A stretch of 64,000 nucleotides of DNA, from positions 17,677 through 81,676 of the IMG/VR virus record IMGVR_UViG_3300010149_000001; one strand, 5' to 3'. Origin of the DNA: a virus. The notes under the pieces were generated by a model, which worked only from the letters and a program-made list of their open reading frames with translations, did not search any database and was not told the origin of the DNA. Position 1 is the stretch's first letter. Each line of letters begins with the position of its first letter. Positions 33,568-40,495 of the stretch are shown here, piece after piece. A program made the position numbers and the translations under genes.

Positions 33568-33617
33568 GAATCTATCAGATTCCCAAAAGGAAAAAACAAA
33601 AAAACAAAGGTGAGATA
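33568..33617 (+). promoter_or_regulatory. mcp leader with hairpin and strong ribosome binding site
   Basis: GAATCT, ATC, AGATTC form a hairpin at 33569-33583. An A-rich stretch and AAAGGTGAG follow, 6 nt before the ATG. It suggests high translation of the capsid protein. Confidence 0.55.
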
Positions 33618-33618
33618 A

Positions 33619-34695
33619 ATGAGTGAAGAAATCCAATTTAACGACATGGTTCAACGAGTGAAAGACGCATTAGCAGGGCAAACCGATGGTGGCTCTCAAA
33701 TGTTCCCAACAGAGACTTCTGATGAAATTATTCAGATTGTCTATGAGAGGAACTTCATGCGTTCTTTGTTCTCTGCTTTGCCAATGGCGACCAGAACTAT
33801 CAAAGTGCCAAAACTTTCAACATCTGTCGGATTCCACCGTCAGACTCTTGCTTCAACACAGGCTGGAACTGCGGCTGATGAATCCACTCAAGGAACAGCA
33901 GAGATTGACTTGACCTTGACCACCATGATTGCCAACATTCCAATCGGAAACTATCTGATTGCATACGGTGTCGAAGGATTGCTGACTGTGCTTCGTGATG
34001 ACATCGCTTCTCGCTTGGCCTTCAATGAAGAATCACTCTTCATCAACGGAGACAAGCAAGCCACTCTTGCTGACAACATCAACGGTGCGTATGCAAACCC
34101 AGCAAACTTGTCTGGAATCAACGCAACCGCAGGTGCATCTCAGAACGACTACTTGCTATCTCAGAACGGACTTCGCAAACTTGCTGGAACATCTGTCTCT
34201 GTCTCTGGAACTTTTGCTCTGAGCCACCTTCGCTCGGCAATCAACCAATTGGGAGTTCACGCTGACAACCGTGATGAACTATCATTGATTGTTCCTCGCA
34301 ACCTTGAAGTTCAATTGATGGGCTTCACAGAACTTCAAACTGTTGACAAATACGGTGCTGGTGCAACCATCCTCTCTGGAGAACTTGGTCGTATCTATGG
34401 AATCCGTGTCTTTGCCACAGGAACAATCCCAACCAACCTAAATTGGACAGGACTTTACGAACTTGGCAAGACTGTCAACGGCTCTGCGGCAATCGCTGAC
34501 AAGACCGTTGCTCTTTTGGTCAACAACCGTTCACCTCTGATTGGCAACCCAACAGATGCTGACCGCAGATTCAACATGGGCTTCCTTGATGAGCCAACCA
34601 AAGACCGTTTCGTCTTAATCCCTCGTCAAGACATCGCTTTCAATGTGCGATACACAGAGGCTGTTTGTCTGCTTCACGGTATCGCAACCGTCTGA
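33619..34695 (+). CDS. mcp: Major capsid protein, HK97-fold
   Basis: A 358-residue protein placed right after the protease-scaffold, with the usual features: helical N-arm, then the spine and beta-rich P domain, and an A-domain-like C-terminus ending in a beta strand. Codons are highly biased (CGT, AAC, ACC, CTT), matching a very abundant protein. The fold is assigned by position, length and neighbours more than by a motif. A stable hairpin follows the stop. Confidence 0.88.
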   Translation: MSEEIQFNDMVQRVKDALAGQTDGGSQMFPTETSDEIIQIVYERNFMRSLFSALPMATRTIKVPKLSTSVGFHRQTLASTQAGTAADESTQGTAEIDLTLTTMIANIPIGNYLIAYGVEGLLTVLRDDIASRLAFNEESLFINGDKQATLADNINGAYANPANLSGINATAGASQNDYLLSQNGLRKLAGTSVSVSGTFALSHLRSAINQLGVHADNRDELSLIVPRNLEVQLMGFTELQTVDKYGAGATILSGELGRIYGIRVFATGTIPTNLNWTGLYELGKTVNGSAAIADKTVALLVNNRSPLIGNPTDADRRFNMGFLDEPTKDRFVLIPRQDIAFNVRYTEAVCLLHGIATV

Positions 34696-34705
34696 GACTG
34701 ATTGA

Positions 34706-34757
34706 AGTCGCCTTGACCGATACGGCATAGCGTGAGCCATCCCTAATCGGGGCGACT
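34706..34757 (+). terminator. Stable hairpin after mcp
   Basis: Nested stem: AGTCGCC/GGCGACT at 34706-34712 and 34751-34757, CCGAT/ATCGG at 34717-34721 and 34746-34750, GGC/GCC at 34724-34726 and 34736-34738. No T-run follows, so it may protect the mcp message rather than end it. A TATA element (CGTGATAAACCG) at 34759 begins the next unit. Confidence 0.5.
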
Positions 34758-34789
34758 CCGTGATAAACCGTCGAGGATAAGGTGAATGT

Positions 34790-35443
34790 ATGACAGCAAC
34801 AGACTATTGCACTCTGGCTGAGGTTGAGGCTTATGCTGGCGTTGACTTTTCTGATGGAATGGGTCCGACGGACACTCAAATCGGGACAATGATAACGACA
34901 GCATCCAGACTCATGGATGCTTATGCTGGAGTTCAATTCGCTGGGACTGAGAGTCATACAGAATACTTTGACACAGCATTCGGTCTGGCTTTCCTCACCC
35001 TTAGTCGGCGGCCTGTCGTGTCAATCTCAAGTGTTCATTCAGTCTCGCCCAGCGGGGTTGAAACCCTCTTGTCTGATGGCCGTGTCGCCAACGATGACGA
35101 CTATTATCTCCACGACCCAGATGCAGGGATTATTCGATTCCACTATGCCTTTCAAGAGGCACAGGGGTCAAGACTCAAGGTTGTCTATTCCTATGGGGCA
35201 TCTGAGCCTCCAGCAGATGTGAAGATGGCTACAATCCTCCATGTCGTGAGGTCAGCCGCACGAGCCGCCATGAATGATGAGAATTGCATGGATAGGGTCA
35301 AAGAGTTCTGGAAAAGTCTCATGTCTGATTCCAAACAAGAATATGAGGACTTGCTTGTTCAAGTCAAGTCCCATAAACTCGTGGCTGTTGCTTCTTGGGG
35401 TCAATACAAAATGCCATCCTCATTCTATTATCGGGGGTATTGA
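34790..35443 (+). CDS. Head-tail connector (adaptor) protein
   Basis: A 217-residue protein with CTLAEVEAYAGVDF at the start, TTASRLMDAYAG, then LTLSRRPVVSISSV and RLKVVYSYG, typical of HK97 gp6-like adaptors, which bind the portal from outside. The tail of the protein is helical. It follows the capsid gene as expected. Confidence 0.8.
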   Translation: MTATDYCTLAEVEAYAGVDFSDGMGPTDTQIGTMITTASRLMDAYAGVQFAGTESHTEYFDTAFGLAFLTLSRRPVVSISSVHSVSPSGVETLLSDGRVANDDDYYLHDPDAGIIRFHYAFQEAQGSRLKVVYSYGASEPPADVKMATILHVVRSAARAAMNDENCMDRVKEFWKSLMSDSKQEYEDLLVQVKSHKLVAVASWGQYKMPSSFYYRGY

Positions 35444-35958
35444 ACTTGGCAATCTCTGACAGGGGAACTCCAACAATTGACCCTCACACCACAATCAAGA
35501 ACTTTATCGAGACCAATATGGATTCACCAGATGGAATCTGGAATCCTGTCGTCAACGCAGAATGGCTTGAGTTCAAGAAACAAAAGACATATCAGATTTG
35601 CATCACGCCCGTCTATGGCGAATCAGACGAAGCAGAACTGAATGGAATCTCTGGTCAAACTCAAATCAAGAGAATCAACACCCTGTATTTGAAAATCACA
35701 CTTTTCGCCCCAACACGGTTAAAACTGTGGGGTATGGTGCAGAAGTTCATGCTTGTTATGAACAACGGGACTCTATGCTATCCCTCAGCGGGTTTGGAGG
35801 CATCCACAGGCAACGGCTATCAATATGTCAGACTCGCAAGGTCTGATGAGACCAAAGAGGTCAAGGGCTATGAGCCAGAATGCGGACCCGAAGGTTCTGC
35901 TGACAAATGCGTTGGATTCAGAAACGACTATACAATTGAAGTGAGGTTTGACGAATGA
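35440..35958 (+). CDS. Neck or tail-terminator-like protein
   Basis: About 172 residues starting at a TTG: 35440 overlaps the preceding stop, 35446 is an alternative. Alternating strands (TYQICITPVYGES, NTLYLKITLFAP) and position between connector and tail genes suggest a tail terminator or head-closure protein. No specific motif was recognised. Confidence 0.6.
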   Translation: MNLAISDRGTPTIDPHTTIKNFIETNMDSPDGIWNPVVNAEWLEFKKQKTYQICITPVYGESDEAELNGISGQTQIKRINTLYLKITLFAPTRLKLWGMVQKFMLVMNNGTLCYPSAGLEASTGNGYQYVRLARSDETKEVKGYEPECGPEGSADKCVGFRNDYTIEVRFDE

Positions 35959-36143
35959 CATCGGTATGTGGCAGAGATGCTGGAGTGAAGAAAAGAAAGA
36001 CCTGCGAGTTTGATGGATGCAAGGCTCAATTGACAGACCCAACCAAACACCTCTGCTCGATTCATGCCAGACCAGAATCCACATCTCGTCAATTCAACGA
36101 GTGGTTGGACATGCTCTCAAAAGAGAACAAAGAAACATTGTGA
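35955..36143 (+). CDS. Small zinc-finger protein
   Basis: A 62-residue basic protein. CEFDGC and LCSIH form a C-C-C-H zinc finger. ATGA overlap with the preceding gene. It is probably a nucleic-acid-binding accessory. Confidence 0.65.
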   Translation: MTSVCGRDAGVKKRKTCEFDGCKAQLTDPTKHLCSIHARPESTSRQFNEWLDMLSKENKETL

Positions 36144-36145
36144 TT

Positions 36146-36424
36146 GTGAAAACATTGATAAGGGCAAACCTCTTGGCTCTGGATATGCGACCAGAAACAG
36201 CACAACGCCGACTGACGAAAAGAGCCAACGACTTCTTGGGAATATCCTTTGAAGCATATCTCGCTGACTTCACCCATCTGAAAGAATTGCCAAATGGCGA
36301 ACAATACCTCTGGTTGAATGACAACGCTACTATGCAAAAGACATTCGCTGTCTGGCTCGCCCAGAAAAACAACGAAGCATCATTGACCGCTTGGCATATT
36401 GGGTTTGCGCCCTTGAAAAAGTGA
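36146..36424 (+). CDS. Hypothetical protein
   Basis: About 92 residues from GTG 36146 (GTG 36140 overlaps the previous stop). It is basic and helical at the start and Trp-rich at the end. No domain was recognised. Confidence 0.55.
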   Translation: MKTLIRANLLALDMRPETAQRRLTKRANDFLGISFEAYLADFTHLKELPNGEQYLWLNDNATMQKTFAVWLAQKNNEASLTAWHIGFAPLKK

Positions 36425-36429
36425 TTCAA

Positions 36430-36504
36430 ATGGATTGGAATGTGGATTGGGATTCATCCCAAACTCAACCAGATTGGGTTGATGAAGTGGAGTGGTCAGA
36501 ATGA
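36430..36504 (+). CDS. Micro-ORF (24 aa, Trp/Asp-rich)
   Basis: MDWNVDWDSSQTQPDWVDEV and four more residues, with five Trp and many acids. It starts 5 nt after the preceding stop (TGATTCAAATG), the same spacing as at 27018, and its stop overlaps the next ATG as ATGA. These junctions are the only support. Confidence 0.4.
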   Translation: MDWNVDWDSSQTQPDWVDEVEWSE

Positions 36505-36752
36505 ACATGGCATCTGTGAAGAAAGGGCTTGAAGCGAAGGGAATCAGAGATGAAGTTTTCACGCTGGAATCTGGCGGCACAGCCATCGTTTATTCGGTGT
36601 ATGGATTGCTTGAAAAACTCCATGCTGAGTCAGATGCAGAGCATTTTTCTGTTCTGGGCGAGACCATATCTCATCCAGACATCGAACCCAAGCATGTCCG
36701 AGCGATATTCATTGACATAGCCAAAGCATTGGCAGACTTCGACCAGAACTGA
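36501..36752 (+). CDS. Hypothetical protein
   Basis: An 83-residue alpha/beta protein with an acidic C-terminal helix (HVRAIFIDIAKALADFD). It lies in a run of small genes between neck and HNH genes. The function is unknown. Confidence 0.6.
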   Translation: MNMASVKKGLEAKGIRDEVFTLESGGTAIVYSVYGLLEKLHAESDAEHFSVLGETISHPDIEPKHVRAIFIDIAKALADFDQN

Positions 36753-36782
36753 CATAAAGCGGCTGGGCGTTGATTCTGTTCA

Positions 36783-37481
36783 ATGCCTTACAAAGACCCT
36801 GTAAAGCGCAAGCAATACAACAGCGACTATCATAAGAAGTGGTATCACAGGAACAAGTCTCAGAGGGTCGCACAGGTCAAGCAACGCAAGAAGCAGATTC
36901 GTGAGTGGATGCGCCAGATGAAAGAAGGCATGGCATGTTCCAAGTGTGGCTTGTCTGGCATGGAGAATGCTTGGGCTTTAGAGTTCCATCATAAGAACCA
37001 CGAGGACAAGGACACCATCGTGTCGAGTCTGGTCTCTGCTGGCTCAAGCAAGAAGCGCATCCTTGAAGAGATTGCCAAGTGCGAAGTCATCTGCTCAAAC
37101 TGCCATCGCAAGGAACATTATCTGGAACATCGCAAGGCACTTGAGACAGGCCAAGATTCCATCTGGATTGCCGCTGGCAAGGCTGGTGCAGACAACCAGA
37201 TGTTTGCCAATGACTTGATGACATCATCCAAGCGAAGGCGGCGCAAGAGGCGCAAGCAACGAAGCCAGAATCAGAAGTCGGGTCCAGATATGCAGGTTCA
37301 TGATGACCTCGACACATTCACCAGAAAATTGGAACAAGGCGCAACGCTGACCAGCAAAGAAGTCAAGAGAATGAAAGGTTTGATTCTGAGGCTCAGAAAA
37401 GGTGAGCAGATGGAGGGTGAGATTGAAGAGTTCATGGATATTGAACCCGATACCGACATAAACCCAGAATCAGAATCGTGA
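36783..37481 (+). CDS. HNH endonuclease-like protein
   Basis: A 232-residue protein. CSKCG, then LEFHHKNHEDKD and CEVICSNCHRKEH give the zinc-bound HNH layout. The C-terminal part is very basic (SSKRRRRKRRKQRS) then acidic. Viral HNH enzymes near terminase and head genes often help packaging; others are homing nucleases. ACATAAAGCGG at 36752 is the TATA element. Confidence 0.8.
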   Translation: MPYKDPVKRKQYNSDYHKKWYHRNKSQRVAQVKQRKKQIREWMRQMKEGMACSKCGLSGMENAWALEFHHKNHEDKDTIVSSLVSAGSSKKRILEEIAKCEVICSNCHRKEHYLEHRKALETGQDSIWIAAGKAGADNQMFANDLMTSSKRRRRKRRKQRSQNQKSGPDMQVHDDLDTFTRKLEQGATLTSKEVKRMKGLILRLRKGEQMEGEIEEFMDIEPDTDINPESES

Positions 37482-37484
37482 GAC

Positions 37485-38681
37485 ATGGGCAGAATATCTG
37501 GTGCGAACTCTCTGATGAGATTTGCCAGAACCATTCCCCAATGGCAGAATGCAACCAGACGAGTCTGGAATCCAGCATCAATATCGTGGAAACCACTCGC
37601 AACCACAGGTTCTGATTCGTTTCTAATGGGTCAAAGCGGCGTTGATGTAGTATTCCCAAATGTGTCATCTGGCATCGAATACACCATCTCATTCTGGATT
37701 AAGCCCAGAGCAATCACAGGTGCAAAAGGACTGATGCAATTAGAAAATGCCGCTGGAGTTCCTCAAGTATCTCTGACCATGAACGGTTCTGGAATTGACA
37801 TGATGTGGGACAACGACCCAGCGACAGTCGTGAGTTCAACGGGTCTTATTAGCCTCAATACATGGAATCACATTCTGTTCCAGAACTATGACAACGGATG
37901 GAACATCATGGTCAACGGCACAGACCAATCTGGGTTTCTGACCGCTGGCTGTCCAGACTTCTCTCTGATAACTCAATGGAGAGTCGGCAGAGGAACTGAT
38001 GGAACTCTCGCAACCGAATCCTTTGATGGATTGATGTCAGACATCATGGTTGCTCAAGCATATCCAAATTATACCCATAGAACGGTGCTATACAACGACG
38101 GTGCGGCCTTCAACATGGCTCAGACGGCCACAGCCCCTGTCAACCCTCTAAACGGCTCTATGACCTTCTTATGCGATGGAACAGACACAGGAACTCCATC
38201 ATATCTGGGAATGTCCAGAATGGCATCTGTCAACCTCAGTCCACAGATTCAGACAGCGGCGTTTTTCGCTTGGACAGGAAACCTTCTCAACACTCCAGAT
38301 TTAGATACAGCGAGCAGACCAGCGGCATCTGGAACAACATACAGTCGTCTGGCACAGATGGCTCAAGGATGGTGCAATAACCTGCCCAGAGACACCATAC
38401 AAGGCACGACATTCGCCCCAATGCCCACAGGTGAGACAATCCCAAGAGATGCCCCTGCGCTTGGCGCATGGCCGTTTTCTGGATATGGAGTCAAGACGGG
38501 TGCTTCATCATTCGTGGGTCTGGTGGATGCACCAGACGCAACACCCGAATTAACGGTGCAGGGAGACCTCTCAGAGCCAGCAACGGTATTGAACCCTGTG
38601 GTGGGTGCTGGAACTCTCCAACACGCTCTGGACACACGCAGAGTGCGATTCCTCAGACCGACCTTTGCCAAGAAGGTCTGA
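37485..38681 (+). CDS. LamG-like virion protein
   Basis: A 398-residue protein. Residues about 60-210 form a concanavalin/LamG jelly roll (YTISFWIKPRA, WNHILFQNYDNGWNIMVNG, FDGLMSDIMVAQ), usually a sugar-binding domain. The C-terminal half is polar and unrecognised. It may decorate the head or tail and bind surface glycans. It has its own TATA element (ACCGACATAAACCC). Confidence 0.75.
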   Translation: MGRISGANSLMRFARTIPQWQNATRRVWNPASISWKPLATTGSDSFLMGQSGVDVVFPNVSSGIEYTISFWIKPRAITGAKGLMQLENAAGVPQVSLTMNGSGIDMMWDNDPATVVSSTGLISLNTWNHILFQNYDNGWNIMVNGTDQSGFLTAGCPDFSLITQWRVGRGTDGTLATESFDGLMSDIMVAQAYPNYTHRTVLYNDGAAFNMAQTATAPVNPLNGSMTFLCDGTDTGTPSYLGMSRMASVNLSPQIQTAAFFAWTGNLLNTPDLDTASRPAASGTTYSRLAQMAQGWCNNLPRDTIQGTTFAPMPTGETIPRDAPALGAWPFSGYGVKTGASSFVGLVDAPDATPELTVQGDLSEPATVLNPVVGAGTLQHALDTRRVRFLRPTFAKKV

Positions 38682-38683
38682 AC

Positions 38684-38935
38684 TCACTCTTGATGCCAAG
38701 AAGTCTCTTCGCCTTCATACTCAAGGCCGAATCCATATCCAGCCCATGTTGCGACTTCTGAGTGTCCAGACAGATAACTCCAATGAGTGTAAATGTCAGA
38801 CTCGCTGTGCATAGTCATTGTTGCTCGCTCATAGATGCGGTTGTCGTTTTCATCTCTGTCTCCATAGTATCTATGATAGACAAATGTGATGTCCTCGCCT
38901 TCTGTGTAGTTCCATTCTGCTGGTATAAATGTCAT
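38684..38935 (-). CDS. Minus-strand small protein
   Basis: An 83-residue acidic, Tyr/Trp-rich protein. AAGGAG lies 9 nt before ATG 38935, an ideal Shine-Dalgarno; the in-frame ATG at 38944 touches that site and was rejected. It is the second gene of a minus-strand unit read from the promoter at 39320. Confidence 0.7.
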   Translation of the reverse strand: MTFIPAEWNYTEGEDITFVYHRYYGDRDENDNRIYERATMTMHSESDIYTHWSYLSGHSEVATWAGYGFGLEYEGEETSWHQE

Positions 38936-38974
38936 TCTTTTCATCTCCTTATTCGTTTGTTTTTCCTGTTGGAA

Positions 38975-39301
38975 TCAGTTAATTTTGTTGCCATCCATGT
39001 CAAAGACATCACGGCCACCTTCGCCACCACGCATTCGGATAACGGTGAATCGGTCATCGCCAGAGATTGAAACCCAAGCGAATGTGCGAGGTTCTGTGAT
39101 TAAGTATTCTGAACCTGTGCATCCTGTGATAACTTCTTTGACTTGAGTTTCAACGACTGTCATCTCCATGCTGATTGCTTTGGATTCCTCGATGCAGATA
39201 AACATCTCAGCGGTGCTTGCATCCGTAGCGGTGTTGTGAAAATACACTTCATGGATTTTGTCAGTCTCAGTCTCTTTGACTTGGTATGGGTATTGGCTCA
39301 T
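38975..39301 (-). CDS. Minus-strand accessory protein
   Basis: A 108-residue beta-rich protein. ATG 39301 follows a leader with CACACGCAGGGATATGAG, also seen at 25324 and, in part, at 40341, although the three proteins are not alike. The two-part promoter is 20-60 nt upstream. It lies inside the late plus-strand region as an independent unit. Confidence 0.75.
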   Translation of the reverse strand: MSQYPYQVKETETDKIHEVYFHNTATDASTAEMFICIEESKAISMEMTVVETQVKEVITGCTGSEYLITEPRTFAWVSISGDDRFTVIRMRGGEGGRDVFDMDGNKIN

Positions 39302-39317
39302 ATCCCTGCGTGTGCAT

Positions 39318-39365
39318 ACCACTATATCAATGCGTCGGCCATATCAATGGTTTTGTTCTTAAAAT
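39318..39365 (-). promoter_or_regulatory. Two-part ATTGA promoter, minus strand
   Basis: On the minus strand: TTTTAAGAACAAAACCATTG, then ATATGGCCGACG, then CATTGATATAGTGG. Spacing 17 bp; one of the best matches. Confidence 0.75.
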
Positions 39366-39387
39366 GAGCAAGTTTTGGTTCGCCAGA

Positions 39388-39515
39388 AAGGGTGGGACAT
39401 GGTGGTTATGGCGGCATATACAAACCGACTGACAGCCCACCATGCCCCGATGTTGGATGCCCAATCCAACAAGGAGGTTTAGCCGTCAGCAATTATCAGA
39501 CTCCAGAGTCGGTTT
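39388..39515 (-). ncRNA. Minus-strand pseudoknot RNA
   Basis: In plus coordinates: GCCGTCAG 39482-39489 pairs with CTGACAGC 39429-39436; CCACCATGCCCC 39437-39448 pairs with GGGACATGGTGG 39394-39405; these cross, making a pseudoknot. A hairpin TGTTGGAT/ATCCAACA (39451-39471) sits inside, and AAACCGAC/GTCGGTTT (39422-39429, 39508-39515) can close it. Both main helices have an A-C mismatch on the plus strand that becomes U-G on the minus strand, so the RNA is minus-strand. A rightward TATA (CCGTTAAAACC) at 39536 is also TATA-like leftward. Confidence 0.6.
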
Positions 39516-39535
39516 ATCAGCGTATTCACGCCAAT

Positions 39536-39549
39536 ACCGTTAAAACCCC
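39536..39549 (+). promoter_or_regulatory. Late-type TATA element, possibly bidirectional
   Basis: ACCGTTAAAACCCC about 25 nt before ATG 39569. Read leftward (GGTTTTAACGG) it stands about 25 nt before 39515, the outer end of the pseudoknot RNA. Confidence 0.5.
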
Positions 39550-39568
39550 TCACGGATGACCAAGACCC

Positions 39569-39949
39569 ATGAGCGACCTCTTGAAACTCACCAAAACCAA
39601 ACTGCTGAAACTTGTTGAAGAAGCAGGTCTGACCGCAGATGCAGAAGCAACCAAAGCAGATTTGGTCGCACTCCTTGAAGCAGTTCCAGAAGAAGCACCA
39701 GCAGAAGTGGTTGAAGAAGTGGTTGCAGAGACTCCAAAAAAAGCAAAGAAGCCTTCTGGTTCTAAGGTCGCACTCGACATGGAACTTCAAGGTGGCGAGT
39801 TCGTTAAGGCGGCTTATCTGGCTATTCTAAAGCGTGAAGCAGACCCAATGGGTCTTGCGAACTACACAGGCGCATTGGCTATGGGTGGCATGACCAAAGA
39901 AGGTCTTGTCGAGGACTTGAAAGCCTCTGGCGAATACGCCGCACTTTGA
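39569..39949 (+). CDS. SAP/HeH-like and DUF4214-like protein
   Basis: A 126-residue protein. Residues 1-35 (LTKTKLLKLVEEAGLTADAE) look like a SAP/HeH helix-extension-helix DNA-binding motif. An acidic linker follows. Residues 80-126 (YLAILKREADPMGLANYTGA) match the DUF4214 helical unit found in surface and structural proteins. SAP-like ends are frequent in phage head proteins. Its role is uncertain. Confidence 0.65.
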   Translation: MSDLLKLTKTKLLKLVEEAGLTADAEATKADLVALLEAVPEEAPAEVVEEVVAETPKKAKKPSGSKVALDMELQGGEFVKAAYLAILKREADPMGLANYTGALAMGGMTKEGLVEDLKASGEYAAL

Positions 39950-39951
39950 GT

Positions 39952-40341
39952 TCACTCAAACTTGCACATGAATGAACTGCCACAGTCGGTTTGATTCCAA
40001 TCCCAGCGGTATGCTGACATGATTATTGCCATAGCCTCAAAGACTCTTTCACGGTCAGACTGAGTTCCTTCTCCACTCCACATGACGAATCCTTCATATT
40101 TCCAAGCATCTTCTGTGAACCAATCTTCTCCACGATTTGCTTGACGGATTTTGAAAGTGCAAGGTGAATCACCGTTGGTGAATATAATTTCACAGTCCTC
40201 ACGGATAGCAATCTGTTGTTCTGTTATGTCCATCTTGACCCATTCACCAGATGTGAATGTGTTTTCTGGTCGGTTTGGAATAGTGAAAACTCCAATCGCT
40301 TCTGTGGTTGTCATTGTCTGTTGCATGTTGGTTCTGCTCAT
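39952..40341 (-). CDS. Minus-strand accessory protein
   Basis: A 129-residue protein, mixed strands then a helical end, with two late Cys. ATG 40341 follows ACGCAGGGGTATGAG, part of the leader shared with 39301 and 25324. It is driven by the promoter at 40361 and ends against the plus-strand gene 39569. The function is unknown. Confidence 0.75.
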   Translation of the reverse strand: MSRTNMQQTMTTTEAIGVFTIPNRPENTFTSGEWVKMDITEQQIAIREDCEIIFTNGDSPCTFKIRQANRGEDWFTEDAWKYEGFVMWSGEGTQSDRERVFEAMAIIMSAYRWDWNQTDCGSSFMCKFE

Positions 40342-40360
40342 ACCCCTGCGTGGGAGTTCC

Positions 40361-40401
40361 CCCTTATAATATCTTCTCAATCTCAATGGTTTTGTTCCTA
40401 A
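40361..40401 (-). promoter_or_regulatory. Two-part ATTGA promoter, minus strand
   Basis: On the minus strand: TTAGGAACAAAACCATTGAG, then ATTGAGAAG, then ATATTATAAGGGGG. The TATA variant TATTATAAGGG is the same as at 51029. Confidence 0.75.
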
Positions 40402-40495
40402 TTCCCACCTTATTGAAGTCAATACACACCATATTGGTCAGAATAATTGAGATTCCTCCGAAGCCTTGAAGTCCTATCGTGGTTCACACCCCAAC

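Noticed and set aside
36783-37481. HNH gene as a homing element or intron
   Set aside because: No interrupted gene or repeat flanks it; it lies between complete genes with its own TATA box.
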